DNA from: DAOTUB01 sp034437455
GTDB lineage: Bacteria; Chloroflexota; Anaerolineae; B4-G1
Direction: 5' to 3'
Assembly (NCBI GenBank): GCA_034437455.1
Contig: DAOTUB010000111.1
Coordinates: forward strand, 1-24,489
Length of the DNA: 24,489 nucleotides
Shown: piece after piece, positions 16,201-24,284 of the stretch
Position numbering within the stretch: the stretch's first letter is position 1
Layout: each line of letters starts with the position of its first letter
The notes under the pieces: generated by a model
Seen by the model: the letters and a program-made list of their open reading frames with translations, nothing else
The model's database searches: none
Told to the model about the DNA's origin: nothing
Made by a program: the position numbers and the translations under genes

Positions 16201-19125
16201 ACAGATTGGTGTTGTGTTAATTACTTCAAAGATCTCAACACGTCTTATGGTTGGCTGCGAGACTACTTACATCCCACCAACTATAGAGTTCCTTCTGGTT
16301 ATCCTTTTCAACACGCCTATGACGGACATCAAGGTACTGATTTTATGGGACAAAGGTACCCTCAAGTAGTGGCAGCGGCTGATGGGTATGTTATAAGCGT
16401 AGAGAACGACAATTATGATCATGATGGAACTTGCTATTCCTCAGACAATAATTGTGATGGTTGTCCCCCAAGCAACTATGTATTGATGAAATATCGGATT
16501 GGTGAAACAGATTACTGGGTGCAACATCTTCACCTCGCACGTCACAGTATCCCGCAGAGCATTTTAAATGAGGCAGGGAAACATGATGCACAGAAAAAAC
16601 TCATCCCTCAGGGCACTATACTAGGACAAGTGGGGATGACCGGATGCACAAATGGCCCACACCTCCACTTCGAAGTACGGACACAGCCAACCGACGATGC
16701 AGTCTGTCCCTATACCGAGGACTTGTGGATAATCCCAGAAGGGTATCAAGAAGCGACGTGTAAAGCCCTAGAACAAACTATGTTTGGGAGGATGACCTCA
16801 CAGACCAAATCTCTTGGGGGCATCGGAGCCACAGAGTCAACAAACAATCAATTACCCATTGCCACATTCACTGCTTCACCTACGGCGACGATTGGCAGCA
16901 CTGCCCAAGTCACTTTTGATGCTTATGGCTCATACGACCCCGATGGTCATATACGCGCTTACCTCTGGCTCTTTGGTGACGGCAAAGCAGCGGGCAGTGC
17001 CACGGTTGTGCATACGTACACAGTTGGCACGTTCTACCCCTACCTGTTGGTCTATGACAATATGAATGGGTTCAGTTGGAGTGAGACATCTCCTATCATT
17101 GTTCGCCCGGATAACTTGGATGACGTTGTACCTCCTCAAGGGGTATTGAGCATTAGCAGTACTAATGGTTACATCAGCAATCAGACTGTTTCTACCACTA
17201 TTGCTTTGAACGGTGATGAAGCTCCTGAGGGTATAGCGATGCGTTTCAGTCACGATGGTGAGAGTTTTACGGAGTGGGAAACTTTCCAGCCCGCCAAATT
17301 GCTTTCTGTGCCCACAGGAGATGGACTAAAGAACATCGCTATTCAGTTCAAGGACAGCGCCGGCAACCTATCGCAAATCATGGGGGACAATATCTTCTTG
17401 GATACAACACCTCCATCAGTCACTGTGACCAATGCTGCCACTAATACACTGATGACCGGCCAAGCCCTGTTCCAATGGACAGCCTCCGACAATTCGGGGG
17501 CGTCTGTAGATGACCCCAAAGTCTCTTTCCGGTATTACTTGGAGGGCATGGACACGGCATGGTCAGAAACAACGCGGGCATTGGAAGCCGCTTACGATGA
17601 ACTGCCAGCGGGCACGTTCAAATTCCATCTGGAAGGAACTGATATGGCTGGCAATATCACTGAGGTGACACTACCGATTACATCTACGCCGCCCACCGTC
17701 AACCTCACCGCCGAACCCGGCCACGCCAGCATCCAACTCGACTGGAACCCCACCAACGATCCCCACGTGACCACCTACCGCGTCTCGCGAGCCATCAGCG
17801 GCACGGAGACTTTCACCACCGTCGTCACCGTCACCGACACCGTGTACTTCGACGCCGCTCCTGACCTGATCCCCAATACGACCTACTGCTACTACGTCGA
17901 GGCGCGGCAGGCCGACGGCAGCGTCGTGGTCACTTCAAACACCGCTTGCGCGCCCTTCAGTCGCACCGACCTGTGGGTGCCCGATACCTGGGCCGAGCCT
18001 GGCGAGACGGCCATCGTGCCGGTCAACGTCCGCAACGCGGAAGGCCTGCACATCGCCGCCAGCGACGTCTGGCTCGATTTCGACGGGAGCGTTATCCAAC
18101 CGCTGGTCATCTCACGCACCGCGCTCACCGCGGATTACGCCTGGGCCTATCACATCACCAGCACGGCAAGCTACAGCCGGGCCCGCATCTCGGCCATCGC
18201 CAGCCCTCCGCCCCAGCTCTACGGCGACGGCTCGCTTTTCTGGCTCACCTTCCAGGTCACGGACACCGCCGGCCTCACCAGCCCGCTCAACCTGCGCGAC
18301 TTTATCAGCGGCGTGGGCGGCTCGACCATCTACGCCCCCGACGATTTGTACAATCCCATTCCGTTGCATCTGCAGGACGGCACGTTCCACGTCGAGGGCG
18401 GCTATCTCTTGGGCGACCTGAACGGCAACGGCGTGGTCGAGGCGGCGGACGCCTACCTGGCTATGCAGATCGCCAACGGGGAGCTCACACCGACATGGGA
18501 GCAGCGTCAGGCCGGGGACGCCAACGGCAACGGTGAGGTGGACACCGCCGACGCCAACATGATCCTCTACTACGCCGCGCACCAATCCTGGCCTCTGCCC
18601 GATAACATCCCGGCAAATAGAACAGCGGCTCTCAATGCGGCCAGCGGGTCACAAATCAATCCTATTCTCAGCCCGGATGATACCCAGGGCTTGCCCGGCG
18701 CGGTGGTCACGACTACCCTGCGCGCCCAGAACCTATCCGGTTGTACCGGGGCAGAGTTTACCATCGTGTACGACCGGGCGCTGGTCTCCGGCATCATCGA
18801 TGTGACCGCAACCGGGCTGGCAACCGGTTTTGACTCGGAGTATCACGATGACAGTGCTGGCATACTACACATTTCCCTGACGGAGGAGGGGGATGTGTTA
18901 TCGGGTAGTGGCGCCTTGGCCGTCATCTCACTAAGACTCGCCTCCGATGCTCCGATTGGCGACTCAGCCCCATTAGCCCTGGCCGAAGCCCGCCTGAACG
19001 ACGTCATGGGGCGCGACTTCGCCACCTCGGCCATCCAACGGACGGTTGAGCGACACAACGGCGCTGTGAGTATCACTGCCCGCCGCATCTACCTGCCCGT
19101 CGTCCTGCGCCAACCTTCGTCTTAA
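13246..19125 (+). CDS. Giant secreted multidomain protein with M23 endopeptidase and cohesin-dockerin-cohesin C-terminus
   Basis: A 1959-residue protein. AGGAGG at 13233-13238, 7 bases before ATG, fixes the start. A signal peptide ends near AQA|QS (about 33). Domains in order: Ig/NBR1-like (about 35-155), CARDB (about 160-285), two near-identical 124-residue units (285-532), three FN3-like domains (about 531-804; first and third near-duplicates), an NBR1-like Ig domain (about 805-980), then an M23 lysostaphin-type domain with the full zinc/catalytic set: H1028 and D1032 in GHQGTDF, H1094/H1096 in QHLHLA, H1139-L-H1141 in GPHLHFEV. PKD (about 1201-1290), Ig-like domains, FN3 (about 1485-1572), cohesin-like (1575-1720), dockerin (1721-1785), second cohesin-like (about 1800-1945) and terminal IYLPVVLRQPSS follow. 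Likely cell-surface, with activity on peptidoglycan or another glycine-rich peptide. Base composition changes abruptly near 17690. Confidence 0.9.
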   Translation: MGKTLIEKAFVFTLIFSLIAPLIPIDPPTAQAQSGYSAQVISSPSSPQSMSADEQKSFSVTYENTAPDWQGDWGAGVAMYALDSTTQDFHCSSWNGNQEVTGFPWVYHGQSRTKSFDICANGQSAGSYTLRFGLKITAGGSVISGSEFYFTVQIGGSGGGEADLVIDRLEVTRNDTGAELSSSDTVPDGTSITVQVYEKNIGTADAEDFYLAYYDNGSYVDDDYESSTVSAGGDDIERESDTFNISGAGSHTLRVDLDTTDVIAESDESNNSATFTLNVDAGDPADPRLYAGLSTNPTSLNQGETLNVSYTIKNYGGQPITFKTLSVSCRSPNLDNCDFGAQYNVTLNGGQSYTLNARESNFGLPEVYGDYVLKASYQLPDNSWHDFEPEEPGTQTSVSVQVEAPLTPADPGLYAGLSATPTSLSQGDSLNASYTVKNYGDQSITFKTLSVSCRSPNDDNCDFGAVYDVTLDGGQSYTLEATEDNFGVPDVNGTYVLKASYQLPDNSWHDFEPEEPGTQTSVAVTVDGLNPLPPPTLAPIGNADGNGNYTVSWNNVSDATSYVLQEDDNASFSSPVEVYNDSNTSWNASNKAPGSYYYRVKSCNANGCSASWSNTQSTVVCGTPGTPSIPSPTDGATNQSINTNLDWADVAYATSYDVYFGTSSTPPYYGNITSSEFDLPTLDYDTHYYWKIVAKNGCGQTSGSTWEFTIGSEPPPSPPTLNSINNADGDGNYTVSWSNISGVTSYVLQEDDNALFPSPSEVHNGSGTLWNASGKDNGVYHYRVKACDASNCSGWSNTQSVTVNPSSRWQAKWISQEPAYVRIPPSGRTVIQVKFLNTGTETWTRDNVALYVRKNCASTLGPPDDKEGGSIFRCDTWEDGQHRAARLQEAEVRPSEIGTFEFELCSYEVNPNEPIIYREDFGLARINPPPGEDDWVDNPDNGDPSGKATAWWFIQIIGVTDPKPDQSRCKLRYPQDSMEERKCNATDWCCVNYFKDLNTSYGWLRDYLHPTNYRVPSGYPFQHAYDGHQGTDFMGQRYPQVVAAADGYVISVENDNYDHDGTCYSSDNNCDGCPPSNYVLMKYRIGETDYWVQHLHLARHSIPQSILNEAGKHDAQKKLIPQGTILGQVGMTGCTNGPHLHFEVRTQPTDDAVCPYTEDLWIIPEGYQEATCKALEQTMFGRMTSQTKSLGGIGATESTNNQLPIATFTASPTATIGSTAQVTFDAYGSYDPDGHIRAYLWLFGDGKAAGSATVVHTYTVGTFYPYLLVYDNMNGFSWSETSPIIVRPDNLDDVVPPQGVLSISSTNGYISNQTVSTTIALNGDEAPEGIAMRFSHDGESFTEWETFQPAKLLSVPTGDGLKNIAIQFKDSAGNLSQIMGDNIFLDTTPPSVTVTNAATNTLMTGQALFQWTASDNSGASVDDPKVSFRYYLEGMDTAWSETTRALEAAYDELPAGTFKFHLEGTDMAGNITEVTLPITSTPPTVNLTAEPGHASIQLDWNPTNDPHVTTYRVSRAISGTETFTTVVTVTDTVYFDAAPDLIPNTTYCYYVEARQADGSVVVTSNTACAPFSRTDLWVPDTWAEPGETAIVPVNVRNAEGLHIAASDVWLDFDGSVIQPLVISRTALTADYAWAYHITSTASYSRARISAIASPPPQLYGDGSLFWLTFQVTDTAGLTSPLNLRDFISGVGGSTIYAPDDLYNPIPLHLQDGTFHVEGGYLLGDLNGNGVVEAADAYLAMQIANGELTPTWEQRQAGDANGNGEVDTADANMILYYAAHQSWPLPDNIPANRTAALNAASGSQINPILSPDDTQGLPGAVVTTTLRAQNLSGCTGAEFTIVYDRALVSGIIDVTATGLATGFDSEYHDDSAGILHISLTEEGDVLSGSGALAVISLRLASDAPIGDSAPLALAEARLNDVMGRDFATSAIQRTVERHNGAVSITARRIYLPVVLRQPSS
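14098..14841 (+). repeat. Two tandem 372-bp (124-residue) domain repeats
   Basis: Unit 1 starts at 14098 (ADPRLYAGLSTNPTSL) and unit 2 at 14470 (ADPGLYAGLSATPTSL). Both contain TFKTLSVSCRSPN--NCDFGA-Y, V-GGQSYTL and the identical LKASYQLPDNSWHDFEPEEP. DNA identity is high at the 3' ends and lower in the middle, which fits a recent duplication or gene conversion. Each unit has a conserved cysteine pair about 9 residues apart, probably a disulphide. The units look like CARDB/Ig-type beta-sandwiches. Confidence 0.85.
14836..15657 (+). repeat. Three FN3-like modules, first and third nearly identical
   Basis: Modules lie at about 14836-15108, 15109-15381 and 15382-15657. The first and third share NADG-GNYTVSW-N-S--TSYVLQEDDNA and the YRVK-C-A--CS end. 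The middle one is different (TNLDWADVAYATSYDVYFGTS). An A-B-A' layout suggests duplication with an intervening module, an exchange substrate for recombination. Confidence 0.75.
17701..19122 (+). other. C-terminal cassette copy 1: FN3, cohesin-like, dockerin, cohesin-like, YLP tail
   Basis: The cassette starts with an FN3 domain (ASIQLDWNPTNDP). Next is a cohesin-like domain (DLWVPDTWAEPGETAIVPVNV, from 17968). Then comes a type I-like dockerin with two calcium loops: GDLNGNGVVEAADA, from 18412, and GDANGNGEVDTADA. It ends ILYYAAHQSWPLP. A second, more diverged cohesin-like domain and IYLPVVLRQPSS (19087-19122) complete it. The same order and several identical stretches are present at 22904-24281. 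The start of the cassette coincides with a jump to high GC. Confidence 0.8.
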
Positions 19126-19157
19126 GTCTAAAGTTTACCCTGATCAGGAGGTCAGCT

Positions 19158-22100
19158 ATGCGCCCTCGAACAATCCGAATCTTATTCGCGATCACGTTAT
19201 CTATCCTGGGGATGGGCCTCGTCGTCTCCCAGGCCCAGGCCGATTTGCCGGATCCCCAGCCCGCTCAACCGCGCCGGCCCAACGCCACCACCGATATCCC
19301 TATCACCGATGATCTGGTCATCACCCAAAGCGTCACCCTGCAACCCGGCACCTACACCATCGAGGACGTCAACCACGACGGTGTGATCCAGATCGCCGGC
19401 GACGACATCACGCTGGACGGCGCTGGCGTGACCTTGGATGGGGTGGACTTTGGCGGTTACGGCATTGTGATGAACGGCCACACCGGCCTGACGCTGCGCA
19501 ACTTCACCATCCAGGGCTTCGACTACGGCGTCCGCATTGAGAACGCGAGCGATGTGTTGATCGAAAACTCCGACATCTCCGGCAACCGCAAGGACACGAG
19601 CAGCACATGGCTCGACATCAACGTCGCGACCCCAACATATGGCGGCGGCGTGCTGTTCCTCGACGTCGATCACTCCACCGTGCAGAGCAATACCCTGACC
19701 CACCAGAGCACGGGCGTGGAATTGTTCTCCAGCCACCACAATGCCATCCTCAGCAACACGCTTTCCAGCGGCCCGGCCGGCAACGAGACGCAGCAGAACA
19801 GTTGCTGGGGCGTCCGGCTCTACACCTCGACTCACAACCTGATTCAGGGCAACCAAACCGATTACGTGGACCGCGAGCGGTATGGCCTCTCCAGCGGTGA
19901 CTCGGCCGGCGTCCTGCTCGTCTACCATTCGGATGAGAACCAGGTCATCGGCAACTCGTTCACCCACAGCGGCGACGGATTTTTCATCGGCAATGAGAAC
20001 GGCGCACCCAGCAACCACAACTACATCGCGGGCAATGATGGCTCCTACTCGCCGCACAACGCGTTCGAGACCACCTTCTCCGAGGGGAATGTCTTCGAGA
20101 ATAACGTCGCCTCCCACAGCCACTATGGATTCTGGCTTGGGTACTCCTACAACACCCAAGTGATCGGCAACGAGATCAACGACAACGGCGCGATGGGCAT
20201 CGCCATTGAGCACGGCCACGATAACGCCATCATCAGCAACACCATCGCCAGCAACCCGACTGGCGTCCGGCTCTGGGATGACGCCACGGACGATCCATCC
20301 GTGGACTATATCATCCGAGGCAACACGCTGACCACCAACACGACCGCTATCGCCATTGAGAACACCGACCGGGTATCCATTGCGTACAACCAGATCGCAG
20401 ACAATACTCAGCGCGGCGTCTGGGTGCAATCTATGTCCAACGGCGTGAACCTGGCCCACAACGACATCACCTGCCAGGGCGGCGCCTGCACCTACGCCGT
20501 GGTCAACAATATGCCGGATGGACGATACGTGACCGCCCATCACAACTGGTGGGGGACGGCCAGCAGCGTCGGGATCGAAGCCGCTATCTACGATCATATG
20601 GACGATTCGGCCAAGGGGTACGTCTACTACGCGCCTTTCCGCCAGGAACCGGTGGGCACGTCGACGTACCAGCCCGACTACATCCCGCTGACCGACGTGA
20701 CGATCAGCGGCCCGACGACGGGCGCTGCTCAAGCGTATCACACGTTCTCTACCATCGCTGGCCCCATCACCGCCACTCGACCGATCACCTACGTCTGGCA
20801 GACCGCTGAGCAATCCCCCATCATCCACACCGGCGACCTGAGCGACGTCGTGAGCTTGTCCTGGAGCACATCCGGTGTCCAACCCATCGCCGTCACTGCC
20901 ACCAACGCCACAGGAATAGTCGCCAGCACGCACGCCATCACCATCAGCGGCGATGGCGATCCCCAACCACCAGCGTGCGGCCCGGAGATAGACGCCTGGT
21001 CAGAGACGACCGCCCTGCCTCTGGCGATGGGAACGCCCTTTTTGGGCGCCGGGCGGCAACTCATCACCCATAACGGATACGTTTACTTTTTCAGCAACGG
21101 ATACGACCACGACCCACGACCGACCACGGCTTACTACAGCCCCATCGACGCCGACGGCGCCCTGGGCGCCTGGACCGAGACGACATCGCCGCCGGGCGAG
21201 TACTACGACCACGCCGTGGTGCGCGTCGGGGATTACGTCTACTTCATCACCGGGGCCGCCAATTCCACCGCCGTCTACTACGCTTCCATCAACGCCGACG
21301 GCTCGCTGGGCGCGTGGGCCAGCACCACCTCCCTGACTCCCTCCCGGCAGAACTTTGCTGCGGTCGCTTACGGGGAACACGTCTATGTCTCCGGCGGCAA
21401 CGCCACGGGGACCCGCGACTTTGTCAAGGTCACGTCTGTGAACGCGGACGGATCGCTCGACACCTGGGCGGACACCACCCCGCTGCCAGAAGTGATGGAG
21501 GGGCACACGATGGTCGCTCACGATGGACGTCTCTACGTCCTGGCCCCCAACAGCGCCGTCTATCACGCCCCCATCAACGCCGATGGTACGGTGGGCGATT
21601 GGGCTGCGACCACCGCGATGCCCCAGGCGATGTCCCGCTACGCCACGGTGGAATGCAGCGATCACCTGTATCTGTTGGGCGGCGGCTCTGCCTCCGTCAC
21701 CTATGCACCTGTGATGGACGGCGGCGCGCTGGGACAATGGCGGACGACCACCCCGCTGCTGGAACAGCGCAACCGTCTGCGGGTCGGCGCGCATAATTGC
21801 ACCCTCTACGCTGTCGGTGGATACGATGGCAGCAGCTACCAGGATACCGTCTACTACACCCAACTGCCGGTGGCGCCGACCGGGGTGACCATCAGCGGGC
21901 CGGACGCCGGCGCCGTGCAGACCGAGCACACCTTCACCGCCACAGTTAGCCCGGTCACAGCGACGAAGCCTATCACCTACACCTGGCAGGCCACTGGTCA
22001 GCGCGAGGTGCTCACCGCCACGGACGATCTGGATCATAGCGTATCCTTCGCCTGGGACACGCCAGGGACAAAAACCATCAGCGTGACCGTATCCAATGGT

Positions 22101-24284
22101 TGGCATTCGGTCACTGACAGCTACACTGTCACGATCTCATCGGGAATCGTGTGTGAGGAAGAGACGGTGGTCGTCCCCTTTGCTGGCGGCCCCTCCGCCG
22201 TCACCACCTCCGGCGCATACACCAACGACGTGATGCTCATCGTCTCTGGTATGGGACAAGCGGCCGGCGCGAAGTACAGCGACGCTTTCTACATCTTCAC
22301 CGATGAGGATGGCAACCCCATCACGCCCTGGCACTCGACGTACCAGTACAATTGGGTGATGTGGATCAACGGACAGCACGCCGAAAACCTGATCCCTGAC
22401 CAGCAGACACCGGCCTACCGCGGCGATCATATCTACTCCTTCCCCATCGAGGCGCCGGGCGGGAATTTGACCTTCGGCGTGGGAGATACCGGCACGGGGG
22501 ATAACACAGGCAGCTACACCGTCACTATCCACTCGAACTGTCAGTTGACGGGGACTGTCACCAAAGCGGTCAGCGAGGGGGTAGCAAATCCAGGCGACGT
22601 GCTCACCTATACCATCACACTGAACGTCGCCGGGAACACCTTCGCGATCACCGATACGGTTCCCGAGCACACCACTTACGTGCCCGGCAGCGCCACCGGA
22701 GGCGCCACCTACGTCACCGAGACCGACAGCGTTCATTGGAGCGGCGTCGTTCCGGATGGGCAGCCCATCGAACTCGCCTTCCAGGCCACGGTCGATGAGG
22801 AGGCATCCAGCGGCACGGTCATCACCAATACCGCCGCCTGGGTGAACCCCGGGCAGCCCGATCAACGGCACAGCAACGTCGTGACCACGGTCGTGGAATC
22901 CCTGTCTCCGCCGCACAACCTGATAGCCCGCACGGGATTGGACGCAGTGCTGCTGGAGTGGAATCCCAGCCCCTCGGCGGGTGTCTCCGGTTATCATATT
23001 TACCGCCGAACGTCGGAGGATGCCGACTTCATCCGGCTGACCGACGACTCCGTTGCGGGCTTATCCTATCGGGATACTGACGTGATCTCCGGCACGACTT
23101 ATGTCTACCACGTCACTGCCGTGGACGATGCGGGTCGAGAAAGCGGACCATCGGATGCGGTGATGGTCGTCTTCGGACAATTACGTCTTGTCATCCCCAC
23201 TGTTCACGCCTCGCCGGGGATGACCGTGCCGGTGCCGGTCAACATTGAGAACGCCGATGGCTTGTGCATTGCGGCAATGGACATCGGCGTTCAGTACGAC
23301 GCGCAGGTCGCGACCGCTGTGGGCGTCACCCGCACAGCGCTGACCCAGGGCTATGCATTTGAGTATGCACTGCGAAGCGAGGACGATGTGCACATCTCGA
23401 CCGTCGGCGACTGCCACAAACTGTACGGCCCCGGTTCGCTCTTCTGGATAGACTTCTACGTCCACCCCACAGCCACGGTGGACAGCAGCCTGGACTTTGT
23501 GCGCGGTTTGACGGGAACGGTGGTGTACGACGAAAGCAATTTGAACGATCCGGTGCCATTCTCCCTGATGGATGGGCTATTGGTCGTGGACGGTCAGTAC
23601 ATGATGGGCGATTTGAATGGCGACAGCGTCGTGAACTCGGCCGATGCGGCGATTGCCCTGCGGATTGCTGTCGGCGCGATCACGCCGACGCCGGATCAGC
23701 GGGCGGCCGGCGACGTGAACGGGGATGACCTGATTAACGCGGCCGACGCAGCGATGATCCTCTATTACGCGGCGCACCAAGAATGGCCACTGCCAAACGA
23801 GACCTCAATGATAGCGCTTTCTGAAATACAATCGGGCAGTGTATCGGTGAAACCGAGCGCGGTCACAGGCCGCATCGGCGAGGAAATAGAAGTCCCCATC
23901 CTGGTCAGCGAAGGCGCGGGAGTTGCCGGCGGCACGTTCATCGTGCGCTATGGAAGCGGTCTGAGCTACCGGTCGGCACGGCTGGACGATGCACTGGATG
24001 CTGCGGGATATCGGTTCGCAACCCACGCCACGGCCTCTGGTGAGGTGCGGCTCAGCCTGGCAGGATCAACTGCTTTGCCATCGAGCGAGCAAACGATCAT
24101 CTGGCTGCGCTTCCAGGTGAACGGGTCTGCACCAGTCGAGGTGACGGGCGCTTGGCTGAACGACCGGGCCGGCCGCGACATCACTACATCAGCGTTGCAG
24201 CAAGCAGTAATCGGCGGGAAGGCCGTCGTGCGCACGACGCAATCCTCCCAGATTTACTTGCCCTTGGTGATGCGTCGTGAGTAA
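19158..24284 (+). CDS. Giant secreted protein: beta-helix, Kelch-like propeller, DUF11 and cohesin-dockerin-cohesin C-terminus
   Basis: A 1708-residue protein. AGGAGG at 19146-19151, 6 bases before ATG, fixes the start. The signal peptide ends near AQA|DL (about 29). A right-handed parallel beta-helix of the NosD/PbH1 type fills about 49-480, with recurring G-N-I/T--N--GV and similar turns. A PKD-like domain (about 511-600) precedes six Kelch-like units (612-904) marked by INADGSLGAW-xTT-LP and LY--GG. A second PKD-like domain (905-995), an unassigned beta-sandwich (about 996-1129, ending GTGDNTGSYTVTI), DUF11 (1130-1245), FN3 (1249-1335), cohesin-like (about 1341-1475), dockerin (1481-1545), second cohesin-like (about 1555-1690) and terminal IYLPLVMRRE follow. 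Likely a surface carbohydrate-binding or adhesive protein. No complete catalytic motif was recognised. It lies 32 bases after the M23-containing gene, presumably in the same transcript. Confidence 0.9.
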   Translation: MRPRTIRILFAITLSILGMGLVVSQAQADLPDPQPAQPRRPNATTDIPITDDLVITQSVTLQPGTYTIEDVNHDGVIQIAGDDITLDGAGVTLDGVDFGGYGIVMNGHTGLTLRNFTIQGFDYGVRIENASDVLIENSDISGNRKDTSSTWLDINVATPTYGGGVLFLDVDHSTVQSNTLTHQSTGVELFSSHHNAILSNTLSSGPAGNETQQNSCWGVRLYTSTHNLIQGNQTDYVDRERYGLSSGDSAGVLLVYHSDENQVIGNSFTHSGDGFFIGNENGAPSNHNYIAGNDGSYSPHNAFETTFSEGNVFENNVASHSHYGFWLGYSYNTQVIGNEINDNGAMGIAIEHGHDNAIISNTIASNPTGVRLWDDATDDPSVDYIIRGNTLTTNTTAIAIENTDRVSIAYNQIADNTQRGVWVQSMSNGVNLAHNDITCQGGACTYAVVNNMPDGRYVTAHHNWWGTASSVGIEAAIYDHMDDSAKGYVYYAPFRQEPVGTSTYQPDYIPLTDVTISGPTTGAAQAYHTFSTIAGPITATRPITYVWQTAEQSPIIHTGDLSDVVSLSWSTSGVQPIAVTATNATGIVASTHAITISGDGDPQPPACGPEIDAWSETTALPLAMGTPFLGAGRQLITHNGYVYFFSNGYDHDPRPTTAYYSPIDADGALGAWTETTSPPGEYYDHAVVRVGDYVYFITGAANSTAVYYASINADGSLGAWASTTSLTPSRQNFAAVAYGEHVYVSGGNATGTRDFVKVTSVNADGSLDTWADTTPLPEVMEGHTMVAHDGRLYVLAPNSAVYHAPINADGTVGDWAATTAMPQAMSRYATVECSDHLYLLGGGSASVTYAPVMDGGALGQWRTTTPLLEQRNRLRVGAHNCTLYAVGGYDGSSYQDTVYYTQLPVAPTGVTISGPDAGAVQTEHTFTATVSPVTATKPITYTWQATGQREVLTATDDLDHSVSFAWDTPGTKTISVTVSNGWHSVTDSYTVTISSGIVCEEETVVVPFAGGPSAVTTSGAYTNDVMLIVSGMGQAAGAKYSDAFYIFTDEDGNPITPWHSTYQYNWVMWINGQHAENLIPDQQTPAYRGDHIYSFPIEAPGGNLTFGVGDTGTGDNTGSYTVTIHSNCQLTGTVTKAVSEGVANPGDVLTYTITLNVAGNTFAITDTVPEHTTYVPGSATGGATYVTETDSVHWSGVVPDGQPIELAFQATVDEEASSGTVITNTAAWVNPGQPDQRHSNVVTTVVESLSPPHNLIARTGLDAVLLEWNPSPSAGVSGYHIYRRTSEDADFIRLTDDSVAGLSYRDTDVISGTTYVYHVTAVDDAGRESGPSDAVMVVFGQLRLVIPTVHASPGMTVPVPVNIENADGLCIAAMDIGVQYDAQVATAVGVTRTALTQGYAFEYALRSEDDVHISTVGDCHKLYGPGSLFWIDFYVHPTATVDSSLDFVRGLTGTVVYDESNLNDPVPFSLMDGLLVVDGQYMMGDLNGDSVVNSADAAIALRIAVGAITPTPDQRAAGDVNGDDLINAADAAMILYYAAHQEWPLPNETSMIALSEIQSGSVSVKPSAVTGRIGEEIEVPILVSEGAGVAGGTFIVRYGSGLSYRSARLDDALDAAGYRFATHATASGEVRLSLAGSTALPSSEQTIIWLRFQVNGSAPVEVTGAWLNDRAGRDITTSALQQAVIGGKAVVRTTQSSQIYLPLVMRRE
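22904..24281 (+). other. C-terminal cassette copy 2: FN3, cohesin-like, dockerin, cohesin-like, YLP tail
   Basis: Same order as the cassette at 17701-19122. It has FN3 (LLEWNPSPSAGVSGYHIYR), cohesin-like (LVIPTVHASPGMTVPVPVNI, ...GLCIAAMDIGVQYD), dockerin (GDLNGDSVVNSADA and GDVNGDDLINAADA, ending ILYYAAHQEWPLP), a second cohesin-like domain and IYLPLVMRRE at 24252-24281. The dockerin and its exit sequence are the best-conserved parts. The second cohesin-like domains share the ending LND--GRD--TSA-Q. Base composition here is uniform with the rest of its gene. Confidence 0.8.

Noticed and set aside
19197..20966. 589-codon open frame antisense to the beta-helix region
   Set aside because: Low-complexity Val/Gly/Asp/Ala-rich translation, opposite a gene with a clear domain structure. 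Long antisense frames are expected in GC-rich DNA with biased third positions.
21000..22997. Antisense open frames of 368 and 286 codons opposite the Kelch/DUF11 region
   Set aside because: Same reason; their apparent repeats mirror the Kelch units on the coding strand, and no independent start signals are visible.
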